Assembly: GCA_945949035.1 (NCBI GenBank)
Contig: CAMFDH010000023.1
Coordinates: forward strand, 1 to 11,396
Source: an uncultured Actinomyces sp.
Lineage (GTDB): Bacteria; Actinomycetota; Actinomycetes; Actinomycetales; Actinomycetaceae
DNA: 11,396 nt
Direction: 5' to 3'
Below the pieces are notes generated by a model. It ran no database searches and was not told the DNA's origin. It saw only the letters and a list, made by a program, of their open reading frames with translations. Shown in pieces: positions 1 to 8,100 of the stretch (positions are counted from its first letter, which is position 1; each line of letters begins with the position of its first letter). Position numbers and translations under genes: made by a program.

Positions 1-2
1 TG

Positions 3-608
3 AATGCAAACCCGCTCTGCACCGCGTTTATCGTCCAGCTTCCCTTGCCTGATCACATTGATGAAGCAGCGGTGCTTCAGGCTATGGATCCCCGTAAGGA
101 TGCCGACGGCCTCCACCCCTATAACCTGGGCCTGCTGGTTGCCGATATCAACGGGGTTTCAGACGCCCCGGAGCCCTGCACGCCCAAGGGGATCATTGAG
201 CTGCTTCGTGAGAGCGGGGTTGAGCTCAGAGGAGCCCGAGTCTGCGTGGTGGGCCGTGGTTTGACCACGGGCCGTCCCCTCGGCCTCATGCTGGGGCAGA
301 GGACGGTGGGGGCAACGGCAATCCTCTGTCACACGGGAACCAGGGACCTCTCAGAGGAACTTCGAGCGGCGGATGTCATCATCGCGGCAGCTGGCGTCCC
401 GAACCTGATTGGCGTTGAGGATGTACGGCCCGGCGCCGCAGTCGTTGACGTGGGGGTCTCCAGGTGCGACGGCAAGATCGCCGGAGATGTTGCCCCGGGG
501 GTCGAAATGGTCGCCGGTTGGCTTTCTCCCAATCCCGGTGGAGTTGGCCCGATGACACGCGTCATGCTTCTTGAGAACGTGGTGCGTCAGGCGGAGAAGA
601 TCCTCTAG
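3..608 (+). CDS. folD: Bifunctional methylenetetrahydrofolate dehydrogenase/methenyltetrahydrofolate cyclohydrolase, 5'-truncated
   Basis: FolD oxidises 5,10-methylene-THF to methenyl-THF with NADP and hydrolyses it to 10-formyl-THF in the cytosol, feeding purine and formyl-Met synthesis. The frame is open from the left edge, so the true start lies outside the window; the in-frame TTG at 45 is internal because conserved residues precede it. Visible signatures are VQLPLP (positions 33-50, with the conserved Gln), the KDADGLHP loop with its active-site-region Asp, [11 protein letters not shown], the Rossmann segment [31 protein letters not shown] and the C-terminal PGGVGPMTR signature. The N-terminal third with the catalytic Lys is missing. 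The GRGLTTGRP form of the nucleotide loop is typical of actinobacteria. The gene ends 9 bp from the convergent CDF gene, leaving no room for a separate terminator. Identification is firm. Confidence 0.96.
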   Translation, partial: NANPLCTAFIVQLPLPDHIDEAAVLQAMDPRKDADGLHPYNLGLLVADINGVSDAPEPCTPKGIIELLRESGVELRGARVCVVGRGLTTGRPLGLMLGQRTVGATAILCHTGTRDLSEELRAADVIIAAAGVPNLIGVEDVRPGAAVVDVGVSRCDGKIAGDVAPGVEMVAGWLSPNPGGVGPMTRVMLLENVVRQAEKIL

Positions 609-617
609 CGGTCGCCC

Positions 618-1571
618 CTAGTGCGCCAGCTGCTCGTGTGAGGCGTGCTGGTCAGAGTCAATCTGCAGCGTGACATGGTTGATATCAACGCCAAACTCGT
701 TTTCCAGCATTTCCTGAAGGTCATGCAGAACCTTGACGGTCAGGCCCGAACCCACGCAGTCCTCCGTGACGATGACGTGTGCCGTCAGGGTGTTCAGTCC
801 GGTCCCGATGGCAGAGACATGAAGGTCATGAATGGCGAGGACGTGGGGGTTCTTCTGTAGACATTCCCTCACCGCCTGCAGTTCGATTCCATCCGGGGTC
901 TTCTCCATGAGGACGAAGACCGACTCCTTGAGGATCGAGACCGCTCGAATCGCGATCATCACCGCGATTAGTAGCGAAGCAACCGAGTCGGCGTAGGGCC
1001 AACCGGTCAGCATCAGAACCAGGGCCGCAATGATGACGGCGATGGAGCCCAGGGCATCGGCGCTGACCTCAAGGAAGGCCGCCTTCATGTTCAGTGATGA
1101 CTTGCGTCCGCCAAACAGTATGCCCATCGCAAAGATGTTGGCGACCAGCCCTATGACACCCACCCACAGCATCGGACCCGACTCGACGGTTGTCGGATCA
1201 GCCAGTCGTCCTACAGCCTCCCAGCCGATGAAGATGCAGAGGACGATGAGTAGGCCTGCCTGCAGGCCGGCCGCAAGCGTCTCTATGCGGGCGAAACCCC
1301 AGGTCCACTTATCCGAGGGCGGACGGGTCATGAGGTGTGCGGCGAACAGGGCAATCGCGAGGCCGATTGAGTCCGTGGCCATGTGGCCGGCATCGGCCAG
1401 TAGGGCAAGCGAACCACTCCAGATCGCGCCGACGACCTCGACAACCAGGATGGTTGAGGTGACACCGAGGGCCCAGGCCAGCCTGGTCCGAGATGTCGCC
1501 GCACTGGCATGACTGTGAGAGTGACCGTGTGGGTGCGAGGAGGAATCGGGATTTTGCGATGAAGCTGCCAT
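618..1571 (-). CDS. Cation diffusion facilitator (CDF) metal efflux transporter, CzcD/ZitB-like
   Basis: Membrane antiporter of 317 residues, expected to export Zn2+ or a similar divalent cation in exchange for protons. The cytosolic N-terminus is His-rich (His13, 15, 17, 19, 21), a common metal-binding leader in this family. About six membrane segments follow. TM2 carries the metal-site motif H63-x3-D67 in LLADAGHMATDS, and TM5 carries E168-x3-D172 in FLEVSADALGS, where E. coli ZitB-type proteins have His. Asp195 in TM6 and the C-terminal cytosolic domain with HDLH at 248-251 also match the family. Metal specificity cannot be read from the sequence. No Shine-Dalgarno sequence precedes the ATG, but a GATAGT -10-like hexamer (minus strand, 1586-1581) ends 9 nt before it, so the leader may be very short. 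The gene is divergent from xth and shares the 91-bp region containing an inverted repeat. Confidence 0.93.
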   Translation of the reverse strand: MAASSQNPDSSSHPHGHSHSHASAATSRTRLAWALGVTSTILVVEVVGAIWSGSLALLADAGHMATDSIGLAIALFAAHLMTRPPSDKWTWGFARIETLAAGLQAGLLIVLCIFIGWEAVGRLADPTTVESGPMLWVGVIGLVANIFAMGILFGGRKSSLNMKAAFLEVSADALGSIAVIIAALVLMLTGWPYADSVASLLIAVMIAIRAVSILKESVFVLMEKTPDGIELQAVRECLQKNPHVLAIHDLHVSAIGTGLNTLTAHVIVTEDCVGSGLTVKVLHDLQEMLENEFGVDINHVTLQIDSDQHASHEQLAH

Positions 1572-1580
1572 AGGACTGAG

Positions 1581-1586
1581 ACTATC
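1581..1586 (-). promoter_or_regulatory. Possible -10 element of the CDF gene
   Basis: The minus strand reads GATAGT, four of six matches to TATAAT, ending 9 nt before the ATG. Transcription would then start about 2-3 nt before the start codon, consistent with the lack of a ribosome binding site. No good -35 is seen at normal spacing. This is inference from spacing and consensus only. Confidence 0.3.
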
Positions 1587-1606
1587 GCAACGGTGGCCAA
1601 ATGCAC

Positions 1607-1629
1607 CACCTAGACCCAGAAGGTAGGTG
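1607..1629. repeat. Inverted repeat CACCTA-N11-TAGGTG, candidate operator
   Basis: A perfect 6-bp inverted repeat (1607-1612 and 1624-1629) lies roughly in the middle of the 91-bp region between the divergent CDF and xth genes. Arm centres are 17 bp apart, which would suit a dimeric regulator but could also arise by chance. No regulator gene is adjacent. Metal-responsive control of CDF genes is common, so a metal-sensing repressor is one possibility; this is inference. Confidence 0.3.
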
Positions 1630-1650
1630 AGAGTTGACAGGTGCCTCTGA

Positions 1651-1656
1651 GATACT
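1651..1656 (+). promoter_or_regulatory. Possible -10 element placing the xth transcript start at its GTG
   Basis: GATACT (four of six matches to TATAAT) ends exactly 6 nt before the GTG at 1663, the spacing expected for a leaderless transcript. A perfect TTGACA occurs at 1634-1639, but the gap of 11 bp is too short for a standard sigma-70-type promoter, so it may be coincidental. No Shine-Dalgarno sequence is present before the GTG. Confidence 0.4.
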
Positions 1657-1662
1657 GGGCCC

Positions 1663-2508
1663 GTGTCTACCTCTACTTTTTCAGTTGCTTCAGTAAACGT
1701 TAACGGAATCCGTGCCGCCTACCGAAAGGGCATGGCCGAGTGGGTCGAGCAGGCGAATCCCGATGTCCTCCTCCTGCAGGAGGTGCGTGCGGAAGAACCC
1801 ATTGCCGCGGCCCTGATCACCGACCGCTTCGATACCTTCGTGGCGCCCTCGCAGATCAAGGGAAGGGCCGGGGTTGCCGTTGCGATCCGCAAAGATTCGG
1901 CTGCAGTGGGCTTGGCCGCAGACCAAACCCACCTCATTGGGCTGTCGGAAGTAGAGGAGCCGATTGACTCGGGGCGCTGGATTGAGGTCGATCTGGAGAC
2001 TGCCAGTGGCGATCCGGTGCGAGTGGTGTCGGCCTACTTCCACTCCGGCGTCATCAACGACCCGAAGCAGGATGCAAAGATGCGCCATCTGGAGGCAATC
2101 GATGGCCGACTCCAACGATTCTTGGCGGATCGTGCAGAAGGTGGTCCGGAGGTAATCCTGGCGGGGGACTTCAATGTGGTGCGCTCCCAGCTCGATATCA
2201 AGAACTGGAAGGGCAACTACAACAAGGCCTCCGGGGGACTTGACGAAGAGATGGTCTACCTGAACCGCTGGGTCTCTGAGGGGTGGGTGGATGTCGTGCG
2301 CGACCTCTATGGGGATCTCCCCGGTCCGTACTCGTGGTGGTCGCAGCGGGGCAAGGCCTATGACAACGACACGGGGTGGCGCATCGACTACCAGTACGTC
2401 ACCAAGACGCTGGCGGATAGGGCCCTTCGACACCGGATTGACCGGGCGCCCTCATATGACACCCGCTGGTCAGATCACGCCCCTGTAACCGTTGAGTTCA
2501 TGCTCTGA
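1663..2508 (+). CDS. xth: Exodeoxyribonuclease III / AP endonuclease
   Basis: A Mg-dependent enzyme of 281 residues that cleaves DNA 5' to abasic sites and trims 3' ends during base excision repair. It has the endonuclease/exonuclease/phosphatase fold: Asn14 in SVNVNGIRA, metal-binding Glu40 in LLLQEVRA, the AYFHSG segment, catalytic Asp169 and Asn171 in AGDFNVV, Asp242 in WRIDYQYV, and the terminal Asp271-His272 pair in SDHAPVTVEF. All key residues are present and the length is normal. The GTG at 1663 is chosen because the conserved core begins only six residues later and no upstream in-frame start is better. No ribosome binding site precedes it, and a -10-like hexamer 6 nt upstream suggests leaderless translation. 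The last 34 bp overlap the convergent BrkB-family gene. Confidence 0.95.
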   Translation: MSTSTFSVASVNVNGIRAAYRKGMAEWVEQANPDVLLLQEVRAEEPIAAALITDRFDTFVAPSQIKGRAGVAVAIRKDSAAVGLAADQTHLIGLSEVEEPIDSGRWIEVDLETASGDPVRVVSAYFHSGVINDPKQDAKMRHLEAIDGRLQRFLADRAEGGPEVILAGDFNVVRSQLDIKNWKGNYNKASGGLDEEMVYLNRWVSEGWVDVVRDLYGDLPGPYSWWSQRGKAYDNDTGWRIDYQYVTKTLADRALRHRIDRAPSYDTRWSDHAPVTVEFML

Positions 2509-3731
2509 TTTGAGTCATCTGTAGGCCCGGCGTCCCCGTTCTTCGGAGAGGGGCGCTGGGCCTCATCTATTTGCACAACTAGCTCTTTCTCGAGCTCATC
2601 GGAGAGTTCGGTCGGAAGCGCACTGATGGGGATGGCGGGAATGATGTCACCGGTGACCGGGTTGTGCGGCCACTTCAGGGTTTCCGGTGCGTGCAGGGTG
2701 ACGAAGTTCGGGAAGGAACCGCCGTGGACGTACTCCTTCTTGACCCTGATAACCACGGCGGGAGCATCTGCCATCCAAGCCGAAACCATCAGGGCTGCCC
2801 GGGCGAGGAAGTTGACCCACAGCAGCAGGGCAGCAGCCGTGGCGATGGTGGCTATCACCGGGTTGTCTGAGGCTCGGATGAGCGCTTCACCGGAGAAACG
2901 CAGCATCGTAGAGAGAGTGGCGAAGGCAAGGCAACCGGTGAGCAGGGTGACGCGGGGGACACGGATGCGCGCCACGTAGCGAACAATCAGCCCGAACATG
3001 ATGAAGTCAATCAGTGAGGGGAAAGCCGTCCTCAAGAAGTCAAACGTTTTGGTATCGAGAATGTGGCTCGAGGTGGGGAACACCGATGCGATCCACTCTT
3101 CAAACCATCCCGAAGCAAGCGTGAGGAGGACCGTGCTCATCACACCGAGGAAGAGCAGGACAATCCCAAGGAAGTAACGAGCAAATGCCTTCAGGTTGGT
3201 CCCGGGATAGTTGAGGAGGCCGAACATGGAGCGGATGCCGTCAGAGATGTAGCGAATCACCTGGATTGACGACCATACGGCTGCCACAAACGCCGCGATA
3301 CCCGCGATGATGGTTGTCTTGGTTTGGGAAATGGCGCCCGGGTCAATGATTCCCTTGACGCCGGTGGCCGGGTTGGTGACCAGGCCAGGGACAAACTGGT
3401 TCACGGTGGTGAGAACCAGGGACTGGAACTCCGGGTTGGCGGTAAAGAAGTGCGAGAAAAGGGTCCAGGCAACCGTCAGCGCCGCGCTGAGTGAAAAGAC
3501 CGCCATGTAGGAGATGGCTCCGGCAGCAAGGCGTCCCTTCTGCATGGAGTAGCGGGTGAGGCCGCGACCAATCCTGTGGTGCTGGTACACCCCAGCCACG
3601 GCTTTGATCTTGTTCTTGAAGCCGCTGGTCCGCAGCGCGGGTCCCAGGTCACGAAAGCGTGACTTCCACTGTTCGGCGTGGATCAGGGTATAGGTCTGTT
3701 CAGCTTTCGCCGCGGGGCGCTTCTGTCGCAT
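2475..3731 (-). CDS. YihY/BrkB (YhjD-like) family inner membrane protein
   Basis: A 418-residue integral membrane protein of the YihY/virulence factor BrkB family. Members are envelope proteins of uncertain function; the old tRNA-processing 'RNase BN' assignment of the E. coli homologue has been withdrawn. A cytosolic basic N-terminus of about 65 residues precedes the family hallmark KGRLAAGAISYMAVFS, which opens TM1 (about 70-95). Further hydrophobic segments lie near 140-160, 185-207, 238-256, 266-280 and 297-320. The last contains LLLWVNFLARAALMVSAW, the usual family C-terminal helix. A hydrophilic tail of about 80 residues follows. The start is well supported: GGAGG on the minus strand at 3743-3739, 7 nt before the ATG. 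The 2H phosphoesterase gene ends 19 bp upstream, so the two are probably co-transcribed. Confidence 0.9.
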   Translation of the reverse strand: MRQKRPAAKAEQTYTLIHAEQWKSRFRDLGPALRTSGFKNKIKAVAGVYQHHRIGRGLTRYSMQKGRLAAGAISYMAVFSLSAALTVAWTLFSHFFTANPEFQSLVLTTVNQFVPGLVTNPATGVKGIIDPGAISQTKTTIIAGIAAFVAAVWSSIQVIRYISDGIRSMFGLLNYPGTNLKAFARYFLGIVLLFLGVMSTVLLTLASGWFEEWIASVFPTSSHILDTKTFDFLRTAFPSLIDFIMFGLIVRYVARIRVPRVTLLTGCLAFATLSTMLRFSGEALIRASDNPVIATIATAAALLLWVNFLARAALMVSAWMADAPAVVIRVKKEYVHGGSFPNFVTLHAPETLKWPHNPVTGDIIPAIPISALPTELSDELEKELVVQIDEAQRPSPKNGDAGPTDDSNQSMNSTVTGA

Positions 3732-3738
3732 TGCAGAA

Positions 3739-3743
3739 CCTCC
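3739..3743 (-). promoter_or_regulatory. Ribosome binding site of the BrkB-family gene
   Basis: GGAGG on the minus strand, 7 nt before the ATG at 3731. It sits in the 19-bp gap after the stop of the upstream 2H gene, fixing the start and supporting separate initiation on a shared mRNA. Confidence 0.75.
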
Positions 3744-3750
3744 GAATGCT

Positions 3751-4290
3751 CTAGGACGAGAAGTTGAAGAGCGCTACCGAAGCGTAGGAGCCTGTGGCCT
3801 CGACTCGGTCGAGGCGGAAACCGGGAACCATCCACGAGGCCTCAAAGTCCGCGCCCCACTCCATCGCCTTTTCCAGCATGCCCGGGTTCTCACCATAGGC
3901 CAGGGTGATGTGCGGGTGGTAGGGAAAGCGGGGATCGTAATCAAGGGGCCCGTTACGGATGTCATCTGCCAGGTCTGCACACTGGCGTTCACCCTCTTCA
4001 ACCGAGAGGTAGACCACCGGGTTGACGGGAAGGAAGGTGCCCGTGCCCCGCACCGTGATCCGAAAGGGCCTGTGTTGCTTGGCAATGGCAGCGAGATGCT
4101 CGAAGACCGCCTCCCGGTTATCGGAAGAAACGGCGATGGGGGGCATGATCGTGATGTGCGCGGGAACCCTGGCGCCGGCTTCATCCCCCAGGTCCAACCT
4201 GGCTTCGGTGAGCAGGGAAACCCACGGTTCCGGTACGGCTATGACGACGCCGAGCCATTCCTCTGACTCACTGCGATCGGGTACGTACAT
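3751..4290 (-). CDS. 2H phosphoesterase superfamily protein ('2'-5' RNA ligase' family)
   Basis: A cytosolic protein of 179 residues with the two HxT/S signatures that define the 2H superfamily: His45-Ile-Thr47 in PAHITIMPPI and His127-Ile-Thr129 in YHPHITLAYG. In 2H enzymes these residues act on cyclic phosphates or 2'-5' phosphodiester bonds in RNA or nucleotides. Both motifs are intact and about 80 residues apart, as expected for one catalytic lobe pair. The true substrate is unknown; the 'RNA ligase' label is historical. The ATG at 4290 has a GAGG about 4 nt upstream on the minus strand. The BrkB-family gene follows 19 bp downstream. The pairing recalls actinobacterial loci where trpS, a 2H protein and a BrkB/YihY protein are adjacent, but trpS is absent here. 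Confidence 0.88.
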   Translation of the reverse strand: MYVPDRSESEEWLGVVIAVPEPWVSLLTEARLDLGDEAGARVPAHITIMPPIAVSSDNREAVFEHLAAIAKQHRPFRITVRGTGTFLPVNPVVYLSVEEGERQCADLADDIRNGPLDYDPRFPYHPHITLAYGENPGMLEKAMEWGADFEASWMVPGFRLDRVEATGSYASVALFNFSS

Positions 4291-4336
4291 CAGTCCTCAA
4301 GGGTAATTGCCAGGTGTGTTTGCGTTAACTTTGCTG

Positions 4337-4342
4337 AGTCTA
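4337..4342 (-). promoter_or_regulatory. Possible -10 element for the 2H-BrkB operon
   Basis: The minus strand reads TAGACT, matching the TANNNT core, about 46 nt before the ATG at 4290. A GTGACC hexamer 19 bp upstream matches TTGACA at four positions, but the spacing is long. Weak, consensus-based call. The rest of the 176-bp divergent region shows no RNA gene and no clear plus-strand promoter for pth. Confidence 0.25.
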
Positions 4343-4466
4343 CCCCGCACAATGGCCGGGTGGTCACATCTTCGGTGCGAAAAGAGACCTCGGGAAGTCA
4401 GGTCGGTATGCTTCGGGACGGAGCGAGTAACCTGGCAAACTGCCGAAGAACCGTGGGGGGAATACT

Positions 4467-5060
4467 TTGACTAAGCCACATCCCTGGCTGATCGTAGGTC
4501 TGGGAAACCCGGGTGCGACCTACCAGTTCACGCGCCATAACGTCGGTAAGGATGCGGTGGTTGCCCTGGCGCAAGAGCACCGGTCCAACTTTCGCCGGGA
4601 CCGCAGCGGACTGATGGTTGCCGACGCCTTCCTGGGGCCCCGTCCCGGTGAGGGACGCGCCTATCTCGCCTACTCAACCACCTTCATGAATATCACGGGA
4701 CCACCCGTCGCGGCATTTGCCAAGAAGTTCGGGATTCCTGTCGAGCAGATCATCGTCGCCCACGACGACCTCGACCTCGAACCACACCGACTGCGACTCA
4801 AGCAGGGTGGGGGAGAAGGCGGACACAACGGCCTCCGCTCAATCTCCCAGGCGACTGGTAGCAAGAACTACCTGCGCTTGCGGATGGGAATCGGCAGACC
4901 CCCGGGGCGCCAGGACGCAGCCGACTATGTCCTCGCTCAGATGCCAAAAGCCGCGCGCGAAGAGTGGGCGGTAACCGAGAAACTCGCAGCTGGGATTGCA
5001 GTAGACATCGTCCGGGATGGATTTATCCCCACCCAGATGGCTCTCCACTCAGCGAACTAG
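4467..5060 (+). CDS. pth: Peptidyl-tRNA hydrolase
   Basis: Pth releases peptides from peptidyl-tRNAs that drop off ribosomes, recycling tRNA; it is cytosolic and essential in most bacteria. At 197 residues it has normal length. The family signatures are intact: VGLGNPGATYQFTRHNVG with Asn14 and catalytic His24, TTFMNITG with Asn75, AHDDLDL with Asp100, and the GGGEGGHNGL loop with Asn121. The start is a TTG at 4467; no in-frame ATG or GTG lies nearby, the conserved core begins at residue 8, and a G-rich run at 4455-4460 stands 6 nt upstream as ribosome binding site. mfd begins 44 bp after the stop, so the two are likely co-transcribed. Pth and Mfd genes are often close together in bacteria. 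The ribosomal protein L25 gene that often precedes pth is not present here. Confidence 0.96.
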   Translation: MTKPHPWLIVGLGNPGATYQFTRHNVGKDAVVALAQEHRSNFRRDRSGLMVADAFLGPRPGEGRAYLAYSTTFMNITGPPVAAFAKKFGIPVEQIIVAHDDLDLEPHRLRLKQGGGEGGHNGLRSISQATGSKNYLRLRMGIGRPPGRQDAADYVLAQMPKAAREEWAVTEKLAAGIAVDIVRDGFIPTQMALHSAN

Positions 5061-5104
5061 CACCCGCGCGCACCGCAACAACCGGAAGCTGAAAAGAACA
5101 CAAC

Positions 5105-8100
5105 ATGAGCAGCCACAAGCAAATGGAGCTCTCAGAACTCCTCGCCACAGTCGAACGCGATGTCGCGGTTGAGGCGACGGTCCCCACGATGGCGAAACCC
5201 GGACGCGGCACCCTGGTGGTCCCGGATGGGCTTCGTCCCGCGGTGGTCGCGCTGGCCGCCCGTGAGCGGCGTGAGGTCGGACTGCGCTCACCGGTGGTGG
5301 TCGTAACCTCTTCGGGTCGCCAAGCCGCCAAGTTTGCCCAAGCGGCTTCGGCTTGGACCGAGGACGTGGCGGTCATGCCGTCCTGGGAAACCCTGCCTCA
5401 CGAGCGCCTCTCGCCCCAGGTGGACACCATGGCCCGCAGGGCAACCATTCTGCGCCGTCTCGCTCACCCGGAACCCGGAGTCACGGGGGCCGGTCCGATC
5501 TCCATTCTCGTGGTCCCGGTGCGCACGCTTATGCAACCGCTGATCAGGGGAACGGGAGAGATTGAACCGGTGCGGGTTCGCGTGGGGGACTGGGTGGACC
5601 CGGGCGCCCTGCAGGAACGGCTGGTCACCCTCGGTTACGAGGCGGTCGACATGGTGGAGCGCCGCGGTCAAGTAGCGCTGCGCGGCTCGATTATCGACGT
5701 CTTTGTGCCCACCGGCGCCCACCCGATTCGTCTCGACCTATTTGGGGACGAGGTCGAGGAGATTCGCTACTTCAACCTCTCTGATCAGCGCACTGTCGGT
5801 CTTGCTACCGATGGGCTGTGGGCGCCTCCCGCACGTGAACTGCTGCTGACGCCGGAGGTGCGCTCCCGCGCCCTCAGCGCCCAGAAAGAGTTGCCGGGTG
5901 CAGCTGAAATCCTCGAGCTGGCAGCGGAGGGGATCTACGCCCCCGGCCTCGAGGCGCTGGCGCCGTCCCTGGTGTCGGGAATGGAGATGCTCTCCGACCT
6001 GCTTCCGGATGACTCCCTCTTCGTCCTCGATGAGCCCGAACGAACCTTGGCAAGGGGTGCCGACCTGCTGCGCACCGCCGAAGAGTTCCTCTCGGCAGCC
6101 TGGGGGAGTGCCGCTGCAGGTGGGGCGATTCCCGTCCTCGCCCGCTCGGCTTCCTTCGTCCCCTTCGATGAAATCTGGGGGCAGGGGGCGAAGCGTGCCT
6201 GGTGGGAGTACACGGACCTTCCCCCACTTGAGCTTGCCGAGGTCGAACCCGGGGACGGGGAAGTTGGCGGCCAATCTGACACCGCACAACCCTCCGGAGC
6301 TTCTGTCGAAGCCACCGTTGTCAATCCTCGTCTGGCCCGGGTCGGAGCGCGATCTGTGGCCCCGTACCGCGGCGAGTTTGATCGAGCCACCCACGACCTG
6401 CGCGCCCTCGCCCGTGAGGGGTGGCGACTGATCGTCACCGTCCCCGCCGCGGGTGCCGGGCGCCGCATCGTTGAGGTGCTGCGCGAAAATGACGTGGTTG
6501 CGAAGATGGTCGACGAGGTCGTTGCCGACGATCCCTCCGGGGTGGTGTCGGTTCTTCCGGCCCCCGGTACCTCGGGATTCGTCATGCACAGCGAGTCCCT
6601 GGCCATCATTACCGAGCAGGACCTGACGGGCCGGGCCGGTGTCAACACCCGTGAGATGCGCAGGCTTCCGGCGAAGCGACGCAAGGGGGTTGACCCCCTG
6701 ACGTTGAAGATCGGTGACTTCGTCGTCCACTCTCAGCACGGCATCGGTAAGTTCCTCGGAATTGAGACGAGGACGACGGGTAAGGGAGATGAGAAGGTTC
6801 AGCGTGACTACCTGGTCATCGAATACCAGGCCTCCCGCAGGGGGCAACCGGGAGACAACCTCTATGTCCCCACCTCATCACTAGATCAGGTTTCGGCCTA
6901 CTCCGGCTCCGAGGCCCCCAAGCTCTCCAAGATGGGTGGCGCAGACTGGTCGAAGACCAAGCAGAAGGCTCGCAAGGCGGTCATGGAGATCGCCGCGGAA
7001 CTGGTGCGCCTCTACGCGGAGCGCGCCAAGTCCGAAGGGCACGCCTTCGCCCCCGATACGCCCTGGCAACGTGAACTAGAGGATGCTTTCGAGTACACGG
7101 AGACCCCGGACCAACTTGCAACGGTGGATGAGATCAAGGCGGACATGGAGAAAAGCATTCCCATGGACCGCCTGCTTACGGGCGATGTGGGCTACGGCAA
7201 GACAGAGGTCGCAGTCCGTGCTGCGTTCAAGGCCATTCAGGACAACAAGCAGGTGGCAATCCTTGTTCCCACGACCCTGCTTGCCCAGCAGCACTACGAC
7301 ACCTTCGCGGAACGATACGCAGGGTTCCCCATCCGGGTGGAGCAGCTGTCACGCTTCACCACGGGTGCCCAGGCCGAGAAGGTTAAGGAGGGGCTGCGTG
7401 ACGGCACCGTCGACCTTGTCATTGGCACCCACACCCTGCTGACGGGTTCGGTCCAGTTTAAGGACCTCGGTCTCGTCATCATCGATGAGGAGCAGCGTTT
7501 CGGTGTTGAGCACAAGGAAACCCTGAAGGCGCTGCGCACCAACGTCGATGTCCTCTCGATGTCGGCCACCCCCATTCCCCGCACCCTGGAGATGGCGATC
7601 TCCGGTATTCGCGAGATGTCGGAACTGCAGACACCCCCTGAGGAACGCCAACCCGTCCTCACCTTTGTCGGTCCCTACTCGAACGCACAGGTCGCAGCCG
7701 CTATCCGCCGCGAGCTGCTACGTGAGGGGCAGGTATTCTTCGTCCACAACCGGGTTGACTCGATCAACAAGGTGGCCGCCGGGCTGCAGGAACTGGTCCC
7801 CGAGGCACGAATCCGGGTTGCCCACGGCAAGCTGTCCGAGGCCGAGCTGGAAAGGGTGATCGTCGACTTCTGGAATCACGAGTTCGACGTCCTCGTTTCC
7901 ACCACCATCGTTGAAACCGGCCTCGATATCTCCAATGCCAACACGCTGATCGTCGACCGGGCGGACATCTTCGGACTTTCGCAACTACACCAGTTGCGCG
8001 GTCGTGTGGGGCGAGGACGGGAGAGGGCCTACGCCTACTTCCTCTACAACTCCAACAAGGCCCTCTCAGAAACCGCATTGGAGCGCCTGCGCACCATTGC

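Noticed and set aside
329..565. Open frame on the minus strand inside folD
   Set aside because: Lies fully within the folD coding region, has a low-complexity translation with no recognisable motif, and no ribosome binding site; it is a GC-driven shadow frame.
609..617. Terminator between the convergent folD and CDF genes
   Set aside because: Only 9 bp separate the stops and no stem-loop of useful length spans them.
4291..4466. Possible tRNA or small RNA in the 176-bp pth/2H divergent region
   Set aside because: CTTCGG (4411-4416) and CCGAAG (4443-4448) can pair, but no cloverleaf, T-loop sequence or terminator with a T-run is present.
5738..6847. Long 369-codon minus-strand frame inside mfd
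   Set aside because: Antisense to a conserved mfd region; its translation has no family motif or plausible membrane or fold pattern. Long shadow frames are expected in high-GC DNA.
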